DNA from: Erwinia sp. S63
Lineage (GTDB): Bacteria > Pseudomonadota > Gammaproteobacteria > Enterobacterales > Enterobacteriaceae
DNA: 64,000 nt
NCBI RefSeq assembly: GCF_016625195.1
Contig: NZ_JACVUP010000006.1
Coordinates: 186,001-250,000 of the forward strand
Direction of reading: 5' to 3'
Of the stretch, positions 31,640-39,725 are shown piece by piece; positions within the stretch are counted from its first letter, which is position 1, and every line of letters starts with the position of its first letter. The notes below the pieces were generated by a model. The model saw only the letters and a list, made by a program, of their open reading frames with translations, made no database searches and was not told where the DNA came from. Made by a program: the position numbers and the translations under genes.

Positions 31640-31893
31640 GCTTTGCTATTGTGGCACCGGCTCTGAAGCCGCACCCCGTGACTGCGGGTTCCGTCAGCAT
31701 CTAATGCATGTGCTGCCGGAATACAGTCTCACCGGACCCGTCCACACCTGAACGGGAGCCGGTAAGGCACGAAAACTCCGTGAAAACCGTGCCGGGAACT
31801 GAACACGCCAGCGGAGCTACTGTAAAATACAGCTTAACATCAGGTCGAAGGTGCAGACCTCAGGAGGCGGTGCCATATGGTGCCGCTTTTTTT
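31640..31893 (+). ncRNA. Candidate structured RNA downstream of topB
   Basis: About 250 bp without a gene hold several consecutive stems. ACCGG/CCGGT and CCCGT/ACGGG lie at 31731-31741/31752-31763. GGCACG/CGTGCC lies at 31766-31771/31788-31793. CTGTA/TACAG lies at 31820-31824/31828-31832. AGGTC/GACCT lies at 31842-31846/31856-31860. An intrinsic terminator closes the set. The order of compact stems ending in a terminator suggests an independent structured RNA or a processed topB 3' end. I do not recognise the family. Confidence 0.45.
31867..31893 (+). terminator. Intrinsic terminator after topB / candidate RNA
   Basis: GCGGTGCC (31867-31874) pairs with GGTGCCGC (31879-31886) through eight pairs, two of them G-U, and is followed by seven T residues. 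Confidence 0.8.
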
Positions 31894-31930
31894 ATTTTCA
31901 GATGGTGATGATTTTTTGCGCGCTGCGACG

Positions 31931-31960
31931 TTGACAACCGCGGCGCCTGAATGAATGATA
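31931..31960 (+). promoter_or_regulatory. Possible promoter for the STY4534-ssb unit
   Basis: A perfect TTGACA (31931-31936) is followed after 18 bp by ATGATA (31955-31960), a moderate -10 box. It sits just after the topB terminator and before a long (about 280 nt) leader to ATG 32246. Confidence 0.4.
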
Positions 31961-32173
31961 CATAGGCTTATCGTTGTCTCTCCGACAACTGCCAATGTTC
32001 CGGTGATTTGAGAGGAGCGCCTTCGGGTAATCACATGCCAAAGCCATCAGAACCTGAGAGATGGCGCTTTAGAGCGGTTCTAAACCTGTTTAACCTTTGC
32101 AAACAGGGACCTGTTAACCAGGTAAAGGTCCACTTCACCAATTCAGCCGGTCGGCAAAATATGCTGACCTCCC

Positions 32174-32208
32174 TGCGGGAAACATTTCCCGCACGGGACA
32201 AATGTTTC
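32174..32208 (+). promoter_or_regulatory. Mutually exclusive hairpins upstream of the STY4534-family gene
   Basis: TGCGGGAAA (32174-32182) pairs perfectly with TTTCCCGCA (32185-32193). The overlapping GAAACATTT (32179-32187) instead pairs with AAATGTTTC (32200-32208), a pairing that can extend to the CGG/CCG flanks. The two structures exclude each other about 40 nt before the start codon, the arrangement expected of an RNA switch or attenuator. Confidence 0.45.
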
Positions 32209-32245
32209 TCCGCAACCTGTTCAGTTTTACTCCGGAGAAAACATC

Positions 32246-32737
32246 ATGACTGTAACTAATCAAACCCCTGCTTCAAATGGCTCTGCTTCTGGGAATCAGA
32301 AAAAAGAGTTCTTCAACCTCAATGTCAGCGGTATCGGTTATCTGAACTCGATACGTCGCGTTCAGGGCCCTAACGGTGAATTCACCTGCGCCGTCATTAA
32401 CGCTCTGACCGGCCCTACTGACAACGCTTCCTATACCCGGTTTGATGTCACCATCGCGGGTCCGGAGGCGACCAAACTTATCAATCGCTGTCAGAAAGCC
32501 GTTGATGAGGAAGAAAAGGTGCTGCTTGGATTTGTACTGAGCGGACTGAAAGCCGATGTGTTTACCCTCCAGTCGGGTGATCACGCCGGTGAAAGTCGCC
32601 CTTCCCTAAAGGCCCGTCTGATAAAGGTGGAATTCATCAAGAAAGGCCAGGAAGTGGTTTACCAGGCACCCAATGCTTCACAGACGCCGGAATCCGGTTC
32701 ATCTGCTCCGAAAGAGTACGATCCGAACTCATTCTAA
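32246..32737 (+). CDS. STY4534-family ICE replication protein (DUF3577)
   Basis: A 163-residue protein of the DUF3577/STY4534 family. Typical pieces are FFNLNVSGIGYLNSIRRV and FTCAVINALTGPTDNASYTRFD, an OB-like beta pattern reminiscent of single-strand binding proteins. It precedes ssb by 75 bp, and the two probably form an operon. GGAG lies before ATG 32246. It likely supports ICE DNA replication or plasmid-like maintenance; the exact role is not known. Confidence 0.87.
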   Translation: MTVTNQTPASNGSASGNQKKEFFNLNVSGIGYLNSIRRVQGPNGEFTCAVINALTGPTDNASYTRFDVTIAGPEATKLINRCQKAVDEEEKVLLGFVLSGLKADVFTLQSGDHAGESRPSLKARLIKVEFIKKGQEVVYQAPNASQTPESGSSAPKEYDPNSF

Positions 32738-32812
32738 GCGTCACGGACACACCACCGGAACACATCCCGGTGGATGTGCTCCTCTCAACTCCATTCTTAA
32801 GAGGAAATCATT

Positions 32813-33361
32813 ATGTCCGCACGCGGCGTCAACAAAGTCATTCTTGTCGGTAATTTAGGACAGGACCCCGAAGTACGCTATACGCCAAATGGTAAAGCCG
32901 TGACTGGATTAAGTCTGGCCACATCAGAATCATGGCGTGATAAACAGACCGGTGAAAACCGTGAAAATACCGAATGGCACCGTGTCGTTCTGTTTGGCAA
33001 GCTGGCTGAGGTTGCCGGTGAATACCTGCGTAAGGGTTCACAGGTTTATATTGAAGGCCAGCTACGCACCCGCAAATGGAAGGATGATAGCGGCACCGAC
33101 CGCTGGACAACCGAAATTGTTGTAGGGATTAACGGAACGATGCAGATGCTGGGAGGTGGTCGCAATAACAGCTCCAGCACCAGTGGAAATAATGCGCAAT
33201 CAGGTCAGCAGAGCGGCTGGGGACAACCTCAGCAGCCACAGCAGACTCCGTCAGCGCCACGAAATCCGCAGAATGAGCCTCCGATGGATTTTGACGATGA
33301 CATACCGTTCCTCGGACACGGTTATGGCATCTGCAGAAAAGCCATTTATGCCATTTCCTAA
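32813..33361 (+). CDS. ssb: Single-stranded DNA-binding protein of the ICE
   Basis: A 182-residue SSB. It has the OB fold ([20 protein letters not shown], residues 6-25; [21 protein letters not shown]), a Gly/Gln/Ser-rich flexible linker, and the acidic tip MDFDDDIPF that docks partner proteins. Unlike chromosomal SSB, in which this tip is terminal, the protein continues for another 16 residues ([16 protein letters not shown]). ICE and plasmid SSBs are known to carry such tails. It coats ICE DNA during replication and transfer. GAGG precedes ATG 32813; a terminator follows at 33389. Confidence 0.93.
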   Translation: MSARGVNKVILVGNLGQDPEVRYTPNGKAVTGLSLATSESWRDKQTGENRENTEWHRVVLFGKLAEVAGEYLRKGSQVYIEGQLRTRKWKDDSGTDRWTTEIVVGINGTMQMLGGGRNNSSSTSGNNAQSGQQSGWGQPQQPQQTPSAPRNPQNEPPMDFDDDIPFLGHGYGICRKAIYAIS

Positions 33362-33388
33362 CGGATTCAGTTAATTATACCCTCTCAT

Positions 33389-33414
33389 GCGCCAGTTTAG
33401 TCTGGCGCTTTTTT
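33389..33414 (+). terminator. Intrinsic terminator after ssb
   Basis: GCGCCAG (33389-33395)/CTGGCGC (33402-33408) is followed by six T residues. Confidence 0.9.
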
Positions 33415-33461
33415 CTTCTATAATGATGTTCATTAATCAGGAATGTCACTGGAGATCTACC

Positions 33462-33893
33462 ATGAACACACGCTACGAAGCTGACGTTGTTGCCTGGGCT
33501 CAGGAGCAGGCAGCTTTACTCCGTGCCGGTCGGTTCTCTGAGATTGATATTGCTAATATCGCCGAGGAGATCGAAGACGTGGGCAAAAGCGAAAAGCGGG
33601 AGCTGGCCAGCCGTATGGCCGTTCTGCTGGCGCATCTTCTCAAATGGAAGTTTCAGCCGGGCCGCCGTGGCTCAAGCTGGCAGCGAACCATCAAAGAGCA
33701 AAGAAAAGCACTGGCATTACATATAAAAGGCACACCGAGCTTAAAAACGGCCCTGTCCGATAGTGACTGGATTGCTGCTGTCTGGGCAGATGCAGTATCT
33801 TCTGCAGCTCAGGAAACGCAGCTTGATGTTTTTCCGGAAGACTGCATCTGGGATATGGGACAGATTTTGTCTCAGGAGTATTACCCGGAGTAA
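33462..33893 (+). CDS. DUF29 domain protein
   Basis: A 143-residue DUF29 protein. The pattern YEADVVAWAQEQAALLRAGRFSEID followed by NIAEEIEDVGKSEKRELASR and HLLKWKFQP is diagnostic. The family is widespread, cyanobacterial in bulk, and of unknown function. GGAGAT precedes ATG 33462; the longer frame from 33387 runs through the ssb terminator and is rejected. It stands alone between two terminators, so it is a single-gene cargo unit of the ICE. Confidence 0.87.
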   Translation: MNTRYEADVVAWAQEQAALLRAGRFSEIDIANIAEEIEDVGKSEKRELASRMAVLLAHLLKWKFQPGRRGSSWQRTIKEQRKALALHIKGTPSLKTALSDSDWIAAVWADAVSSAAQETQLDVFPEDCIWDMGQILSQEYYPE

Positions 33894-33917
33894 TTGAGTC
33901 AACCAGTCTAAAGACTA

Positions 33918-33941
33918 AGCGCCATCATGGCGCTTTTTTTT
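33918..33941 (+). terminator. Intrinsic terminator after the DUF29 gene
   Basis: AGCGCCA (33918-33924)/TGGCGCT (33928-33934) with TCA loop is followed by a run of T residues. Confidence 0.9.
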
Positions 33942-33979
33942 GGCCTGAATTAAATGGCTTCAGTTAGTTACCGGAAACG

Positions 33980-34016
33980 CGTCCATGCCATGAAACTTGC
34001 TTTTATGGCATGGACG
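33980..34016. repeat. 12-bp inverted repeat downstream of the FxLYD gene
   Basis: CGTCCATGCCAT (33980-33991) and ATGGCATGGACG (34005-34016) are perfect reverse complements with a 13-nt loop. They lie just past the end of the minus-strand gene at 34035. With no T-run they may act as an RNA 3'-end stabiliser or weak terminator. Confidence 0.55.
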
Positions 34017-34034
34017 GGTTGCCCCGAAGGGGAG

Positions 34035-34382
34035 TTATTTTTCTGTTGCCAGCACTTCGGTCAGTTTGAACGAATCTGGTTGCAGCTGAATGCTGTTGTA
34101 AATGGCGTTGATAGTAAATTTCTGGCCGGGCTCAATATTGCTGGCCATATCTACAGCCTGCCCAATCACGACGTCATTTTTCAGCAAATTAAATTTAACG
34201 ATGATATTGCCGAGCGTTTTACCGCTGGTATTTTGTCCCAACCCTTCAATGTTCTGCAGACCGTTTTGCGTTTTCTGGAAGTGCAGGTCACTCACCGCAA
34301 CTTTGTTGCTGGTCGCGGCCATAGCTGCTGTACTTGTCACGAACGCTGCGGCTAGACAGATGGCTGATAGTTTTCTTTTCAT
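34035..34382 (-). CDS. Secreted FxLYD-type periplasmic protein
   Basis: A 115-residue protein with a clear Sec signal (KRKLSAICLAAAFVTSTAAMA, cleavage after AMA). The small beta domain has NIEGLGQNTSGKTLGNIIVKFNL and V-DMASNIEPGQKF, the pattern of FxLYD domains. GAGG precedes ATG 34382. It is the only minus-strand gene between the replication and pilus blocks, so it is probably cargo. It may bind at the envelope; function unknown. Confidence 0.72.
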   Translation of the reverse strand: MKRKLSAICLAAAFVTSTAAMAATSNKVAVSDLHFQKTQNGLQNIEGLGQNTSGKTLGNIIVKFNLLKNDVVIGQAVDMASNIEPGQKFTINAIYNSIQLQPDSFKLTEVLATEK

Positions 34383-34547
34383 AACATCCTCTCGATGATT
34401 GTTCCTTAATGTGACGAACTGCCACTTTCATTCTATCGGCCGTCAGTACTTTATTCTTCAATCTGAACTCAGAGTTTCACATTGCCCGCTTTTTCATCAC
34501 CGCCAGAATAGCATTCCTGACTAAGACTATTCCTGGGGTGAATCCTG

Positions 34548-35816
34548 ATGGCAGTACCTTCAAGACGCGCTGCAACGGGAGCTGGCCTGCTCGCCTGCTC
34601 TGTCATGCTTGCCAGTTGCAGCAACCCGGCTCCTGACTCTACGCCATTAACAAATGGACGCTATCAGCAGCCTGCACGTTTCGATGACATTTACCGGAAT
34701 CGAGCCCCCGAAGTGGTGCGCTACGATCGCTATACGCTCGTCAGTACGCGCCCGGATGATGCACAGCGCGATCCGCTCAATCAGATTATTGATATCACGA
34801 TGCCTGCACAGCTGGTTAACACGGTAGGAGAGGGATTTCGTTACCTCCTGCTGGAATCAGGCTATTCACTGTGCTCAGCCACAACTTCGGCATTTTCTGA
34901 ACTTCTCAGCCGTCCTCTACCCGCTGTACAGCGCGATATTGGTCCGGTGAAGCTGAGCGAGGCGTTGCAAATTCTTGCCGGTCCCGCCTGGCGTTTGAAG
35001 GTGGAAGAGGTTAACCGTGAAATTTGCTTTGTGCTGCGCGATCAGTACCGCCAGTTTGATGCAGCGGCTACTCTGCCCACCCTGGCAAAAAGCTTGCCCG
35101 TAAGTTACCCGGTCCAGCCCAAAGCAGTTGCATTAAAGGCCCCAGCCATTCAGGGAAATTCTTTACCCCGTAACCCTTTCACAGAGGAAACCCTGCCTGT
35201 TGCAGGCCAAAAAACTGCGCTGACCCCGCAAAGTCTGGCAGTACCGTCGCCAGTGCTGACGACTGGTAAACCGCAGAAAGCACAAAAAACAGCGAACAGT
35301 CTTCCGGTTAACAATTTACCTGTATCAGTTCCGGCACCTGCGGCTAAAGTCGCTCCGCAGCCCGGTTCTTCAGCTGCGGGAGTTCGTCCGCCAGCGGTGA
35401 CACAGACTACAGTGAATGTTACACCCAAAGCGTCATCTGTGCGGCCAGTGACCACGCTCCCTCCCGCACCACCTGTGAGCAGCCAGATGGCAGCATCCCT
35501 CATTCCAGGCACACCTGTTACCGTCGCCCCGATTGGTCAGACATGGCGGGCAGAACCGGGTTCCACCCTGAAAGAGACGCTCACCGGCTGGGCTTCAAAG
35601 GCGCAGTGCAGCAACGGCGGCAACTGGGTCGTTATCTGGCCAGTATCGCTTGATTACCGCATTGATGCGCCTCTGGTCTTCCACGGCAACTTTGAGTCGG
35701 TCATGGTTCAGGTTTTTGACCTTTATCGCAAGGCAGAAAAACCGCTGTTTGCAGAGGCAAACCGTATTCAGTGCCTGATTTCTGTCAGTGATACTCCTGC
35801 GGGCGGGGGGCACTGA
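34548..35816 (+). CDS. pilL: Type IVB pilus lipoprotein PilL (TcpQ C-terminal domain)
   Basis: A 422-residue outer-membrane lipoprotein with signal and lipobox LASC (near residues 22-25), then an N-terminal PilL domain (FRYLLLESGYSLCS, LSEALQILAGPAWRL). A long Pro/Ala/Val-rich spacer spans about residues 180-320. The C-terminal TcpQ-like domain (WRAEPGSTLKETLTGWASKAQC, WPVSLDYRI) resembles cell-wall/secretin-associated folds. It is the first gene of the conjugative thin-pilus operon (pilL-pilV), which stabilises mating pairs in liquid. It matches the 'PilL2' type of PFGI-1-class ICEs. Confidence 0.88.
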   Translation: MAVPSRRAATGAGLLACSVMLASCSNPAPDSTPLTNGRYQQPARFDDIYRNRAPEVVRYDRYTLVSTRPDDAQRDPLNQIIDITMPAQLVNTVGEGFRYLLLESGYSLCSATTSAFSELLSRPLPAVQRDIGPVKLSEALQILAGPAWRLKVEEVNREICFVLRDQYRQFDAAATLPTLAKSLPVSYPVQPKAVALKAPAIQGNSLPRNPFTEETLPVAGQKTALTPQSLAVPSPVLTTGKPQKAQKTANSLPVNNLPVSVPAPAAKVAPQPGSSAAGVRPPAVTQTTVNVTPKASSVRPVTTLPPAPPVSSQMAASLIPGTPVTVAPIGQTWRAEPGSTLKETLTGWASKAQCSNGGNWVVIWPVSLDYRIDAPLVFHGNFESVMVQVFDLYRKAEKPLFAEANRIQCLISVSDTPAGGGH

Positions 35817-35817
35817 T

Positions 35818-36261
35818 ATGGGATTCGCGCTGCCGATCCTGGTGTTTTGTCTGGTTATTGCGCTTATGGCGGGTGATGCACAGCGTCATTCGTCTGAATA
35901 CGTCCGTGTGGCAGTCCAGCAAAAGCTGCCGGACCAGCTTGCCGCAGACATGTTGCGCACGGCCGATGCGGTCAATAACTGGCGCCACGGCCGCACGCTC
36001 TCTGATGGTCCTGTTACCCCAGCTCAGACAGGAATGATACCTGCACCTGACAGCCGTATTAAATCCGTCATTCTGAGCAACCGGCTCTGGATATGGGTAC
36101 CGGCTACCGACGGCGTGTTTACCGCCCTGCGAAACCAGTCCATGACCTCAGCGCTTGCACTGACCGTGAGCGGCGGACGCCTGCTCATGGCGGATGGCAC
36201 CGATATGAACCTTGCTCTGCCTTCCGGTGTGACGGAGGGCAGCGTTGTTTATCTTAATTAA
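35818..36261 (+). CDS. pilM: Type IVB pilus biogenesis protein PilM
   Basis: A 147-residue protein with an N-terminal membrane anchor (FALPILVFCLVIALMAG) and a short periplasmic domain. It matches PilM of the R64/SPI-7 thin pilus in size and order. The ATG at 35818 overlaps the PilL stop region (TGATATG). Essential for pilus assembly in R64 by known genetics; molecular role unclear. Confidence 0.83.
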   Translation: MGFALPILVFCLVIALMAGDAQRHSSEYVRVAVQQKLPDQLAADMLRTADAVNNWRHGRTLSDGPVTPAQTGMIPAPDSRIKSVILSNRLWIWVPATDGVFTALRNQSMTSALALTVSGGRLLMADGTDMNLALPSGVTEGSVVYLN

Positions 36262-36280
36262 TAACATCAGGGAGCTGCGG

Positions 36281-37954
36281 ATGCCGCGTTTACCTTTATG
36301 CCTGACAGCACTGGCCGCTATGCTGGCGCTGTCATCATGTTCGCTGAATGAAATCAGCAAAATGGATAAAGAGGCCTCGGGGCAGGCCGATACCGCTCAG
36401 CGGGTGCTGCAGAGTCGCCAGGCGATGTCTCAGCCGACCGTTGTCTGGTCCGATAAGCCCTGGGTAAATCTCCAGCCCGTCGCGCCGATTGTGTCCACTC
36501 CGGATGAAAAAAATCTGCCTGCCTGCCAGATAACGATCAATCGGCCAGACGGTATATCACTGCCTGAGCTGGGACAACGCATTACCGCGCTTTGCGGCAT
36601 CAGGGTTTCCATCACACCGGATGCCTTTGCGGCACTCAGTAACGTTTCAACCGGTAGTGTGACCACCTCGCAAATGAATGGTCAGCTCCCTGCGCCTGAT
36701 GATAATGGTCGCGTGCCATTATCACAGATTGGCTCCGCATCAGGGCAGGCTGCACCGGTTCAGCAGAGCACTGCCCTTGTCCGTGGTATTAAATTCCAGG
36801 GCGATGTACGGGACCTGCTGGATATTGAAGCCAGCGGATACGGTCTCTCCTGGCGTAGTGACCGCAGCGGCGTGTATTTCTACCAGCAGGATACCCGCAC
36901 CTTCCAGCTCGTCATTCTTAATACCAAAGTCAACAGCAGCGCCTCAATCAACTCTGGCTCCGGTAACCAGCTGGGCAGCGGAGGGGGAACTACCGGTGGC
37001 ACTTCCGGTGACATCAGCTCGAACCAGAAGACCGATTACGGCATGAACAGTGATCTGTACGATGATATCCGTAAAACAATCGATCAGATGTTGACACCAA
37101 AATCTGGCAGATTCTGGCTGTCTGCCGCCACGGGTACGCTCAGCGTGACGGATACGCCGGATGTGCTTGACCGTATCGGTCGCTACATCGAATACCAGAA
37201 CAAAGTCCTGAGTCGTCAGGTTCAGCTAAATATTCAGATAGTCAGCGTCAGCCAGACGCGTAATGAGCAGTTGGGACTGGACTGGGGGCTGATTTACAAA
37301 TCCCTCAATAACTTTGGCGCCAGTCTGACCGGCTCCATGGCCAATGCCTCCACATCCGCTGCCAGCGCCGGTATTTCCATTCTGGATACTGCATCAGGTA
37401 ACGCTGCGAAATTCTCCGGATCCAGCCTGCTCATCAAAGCATTGTCTGAGCAAGGTAACGTCAGCATGGCGCTGAATCAGACTGACCCGACCGCCAACCT
37501 GACCCCGGTGGCGTACCAGCTTTCAAGCCAGAAAGGCATCCTGTCCAGTTCCAGCTCTACGGCCACGGCGAACGTCGGCGTCACCTCATCGATGACAACG
37601 ACGACCATTACCACCGGGCTGTTCATGACCATGCTGCCGTTTATTCAGGAAAACGGTGACGTCCAGCTGCAGTTTGCCTTCAGCTATACCAGCCCGCCGC
37701 AGATTGAGAAGTTTATCAGCGCTGACGGCAATACTCGTAATGACCTACCCACAACGTCTACCGAAGGCTTGGCCCGTAAGGTGAACCTCCGCTCCGGCCA
37801 GACGCTGGTGCTGACCGGTTCGGAACAACAGAACGTTTCCGCAGACAAACAGGGCACCTTTACGCCTGGTAACTTCATCCTGGGCGGCGGTCAGACCGGT
37901 TCCCGAGGCCGCACCACGCTTGTCATCATGATCACTCCTGTTCTGCTGAGGTAA
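36281..37954 (+). CDS. pilN: Type IVB pilus secretin PilN
   Basis: A 557-residue outer-membrane secretin. It has a lipoprotein signal (ALSSC), N-domains (GVYFYQQDTRTFQLVILNTKV), a Ser/Gly-rich stretch (SGSGNQLGSGGGTTGG) and the C-terminal secretin core ending in GRTTLVIMITPVLLR. It forms the multimeric pore for the thin pilus. GGGAG precedes ATG 36281; the frame upstream overlaps pilM. The 2-bp gap to pilO suggests coupled translation. Confidence 0.92.
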   Translation: MPRLPLCLTALAAMLALSSCSLNEISKMDKEASGQADTAQRVLQSRQAMSQPTVVWSDKPWVNLQPVAPIVSTPDEKNLPACQITINRPDGISLPELGQRITALCGIRVSITPDAFAALSNVSTGSVTTSQMNGQLPAPDDNGRVPLSQIGSASGQAAPVQQSTALVRGIKFQGDVRDLLDIEASGYGLSWRSDRSGVYFYQQDTRTFQLVILNTKVNSSASINSGSGNQLGSGGGTTGGTSGDISSNQKTDYGMNSDLYDDIRKTIDQMLTPKSGRFWLSAATGTLSVTDTPDVLDRIGRYIEYQNKVLSRQVQLNIQIVSVSQTRNEQLGLDWGLIYKSLNNFGASLTGSMANASTSAASAGISILDTASGNAAKFSGSSLLIKALSEQGNVSMALNQTDPTANLTPVAYQLSSQKGILSSSSSTATANVGVTSSMTTTTITTGLFMTMLPFIQENGDVQLQFAFSYTSPPQIEKFISADGNTRNDLPTTSTEGLARKVNLRSGQTLVLTGSEQQNVSADKQGTFTPGNFILGGGQTGSRGRTTLVIMITPVLLR

Positions 37955-37956
37955 AC

Positions 37957-39237
37957 ATGCCAGTAATGAAAAAATTAAACCTTCGTACCGGCGTCCGGAT
38001 TACGCATCAGCGTCGCGACTGGATGGCCGGAATGCATTGGGAGCCGCAGCGAAACGCCTTAGCCACTAGGTTTCGCAGCCAGTTCTCCCCCGATACGCAC
38101 TTTGTTTCTGCCGGGCGCGGGAATGCTTCGATGCAGGGGCTGGTTTCTCCGGGCCGCACGCGCCGTCATATCCATTCCCTTGCCGTGGCGTTTCTGCTCA
38201 CTGAGGGCGGGAAAGCCTGGGGGATCTACCGCCTGAGTCAAGAAGAGGACGTGTGGGTGTTCTTTGCCGCCATTGGCGGGCAGCTTTCGGTGATGGGTGA
38301 CGTGTCCGGCTCGCGCTCCACCATTGAACTGGCTGCAAAGAATTTCCTGCGGTTCAACGACGCCGATGCACCGGGATTAAGGTGTGCCGCGACGGTGGAC
38401 GATGATCGCTACGCCAGTACGCTGACTGACCGACTCAGCCGTGCTCAGCTTAAGCGCTGCCGGCTGCGTAAGCGCGTCAATGCGAAGGCAGTTATCCTGC
38501 CGGCGGCCCTCGTCACCCTTGCAGTGGCCTCAGGTATTTACTGGTACGACACCGCCTCTGAGAAAGCCGAACAGGCGGCTGCGATGGCGGCGTTTCGCGC
38601 CCGTATGGCCCTTAAGCCTGAAACACCGGCCGTGCCCGCTCGCGCACCGCACCCGTGGGCCTCGCAGCTTCCCGTTTCTGTGCTGCTCAGTAACTGCTGG
38701 CTCACCCGTGAACCTGTTTTTGCCTCCGTCGCCGGTTGGCGATTTACGGATGGCGAATGCGTGCCGGAAGGGTTGCGTTTGCGGTTTATTGCCACCCCCG
38801 GTGCAACCGTGGAGGACTTTTCCCGCCGCGCACGGGAGCTGCTGGGGCATTCAGCCGTCTTTAACCTGCAGGAGGGCGGCAAAAGCGGCGACGTTTTTAT
38901 TCCCTTCAAACGCACCTCACCCGCCGGACTCACGGACGAAGCGCTACCCGGTGCTGATGCTCAACTCATGCGATTTATTTCCCACCTGCAGCGCCGGAAT
39001 CTTGACGTGAAGTTTACCGAGGTGAAGCCGCCCGCTGTCACGCCGGGCCAGGAAAAAAACACGCCCCTGCAGGACTGGCGGGAATTCTCGTTCTCCGTCA
39101 GCTCTCGCTTGCAGCCTGAACGGCTGCTCCAGGATTTTGATGCCACAGGGCTTCGCCTGACCAGCCTGTCCATCACTATGAGCCCGCAGGGGCAGTTCGA
39201 TTACACGATGAAGGGGAGCGTTTATGCGCAGAATTAA
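37957..39237 (+). CDS. pilO: Type 4b pilus protein PilO2
   Basis: A 426-residue bitopic protein. A cytoplasmic N-terminal half (DWMAGMHWEPQRNALATRF, AWGIYRLSQEEDVWVFFA) resembles a ribonuclease H/actin-like fold. One membrane segment (VILPAALVTLAVASGIYW, near residue 180) is followed by a periplasmic C-terminal half. It matches PilO2 of type IVB pili and forms the inner-membrane platform. It overlaps pilP by 14 bp. Confidence 0.88.
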   Translation: MPVMKKLNLRTGVRITHQRRDWMAGMHWEPQRNALATRFRSQFSPDTHFVSAGRGNASMQGLVSPGRTRRHIHSLAVAFLLTEGGKAWGIYRLSQEEDVWVFFAAIGGQLSVMGDVSGSRSTIELAAKNFLRFNDADAPGLRCAATVDDDRYASTLTDRLSRAQLKRCRLRKRVNAKAVILPAALVTLAVASGIYWYDTASEKAEQAAAMAAFRARMALKPETPAVPARAPHPWASQLPVSVLLSNCWLTREPVFASVAGWRFTDGECVPEGLRLRFIATPGATVEDFSRRARELLGHSAVFNLQEGGKSGDVFIPFKRTSPAGLTDEALPGADAQLMRFISHLQRRNLDVKFTEVKPPAVTPGQEKNTPLQDWREFSFSVSSRLQPERLLQDFDATGLRLTSLSITMSPQGQFDYTMKGSVYAQN

Positions 39238-39718
39238 TCACGCCGGCAGGCATTTTTTGCTGGCTGTTCTGCTGAGCGGAACGGCATTGTCGGCCCTGGC
39301 CAGCGACCCACTGCCACCCAACGTCACGCTCGGTGAGCTTGAGGCTGCACAGGCGCGAAATCTCATTCTTGAACAGAAAGTTCAGACAGCCCGGCTTGAG
39401 CAGCAGCTGCGTGAAAGTCAGTCTTCTCAGGGTACGGACCGAAATTATCTGGCTAACGTAACCCAGCCGGCAATGCCATTGATGACGCAACCCGGCTCAT
39501 CTCAACCTGTTTCGACGGTTACCAGTAAACGTTCTGGCAGCGTACGGCTACAGGAGATTTATGGTCGTGGCAGCCAGCTTCGCGCCCGAATTGTGCTCCC
39601 CGACGGGGGCGTAACAGAGGTGGTTAAAGGGGATCAAATTCCGGGTACCGCGAAGCGTGTCACTGAGGTCACGTCCACGCTTGTGCGCCTCAGTGACGAT
39701 TCTGAACTCTCCTTCTGA
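39224..39718 (+). CDS. pilP: Type IVB pilus biogenesis protein PilP
   Basis: A 164-residue periplasmic protein with a signal peptide (LLAVLLSGTALSALA), a coiled-coil stretch (LGELEAAQARNLILEQKVQTA) and a C-terminal GspC/PilP-like beta domain (VRLQEIYGRGSQLRARIVLP, VVKGDQIPGTAKRV). It links the inner platform to the secretin. It starts inside the end of pilO and lies 7 bp before pilQ. Confidence 0.88.
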   Translation: MRRINHAGRHFLLAVLLSGTALSALASDPLPPNVTLGELEAAQARNLILEQKVQTARLEQQLRESQSSQGTDRNYLANVTQPAMPLMTQPGSSQPVSTVTSKRSGSVRLQEIYGRGSQLRARIVLPDGGVTEVVKGDQIPGTAKRVTEVTSTLVRLSDDSELSF

Positions 39719-39725
39719 GGCCATC

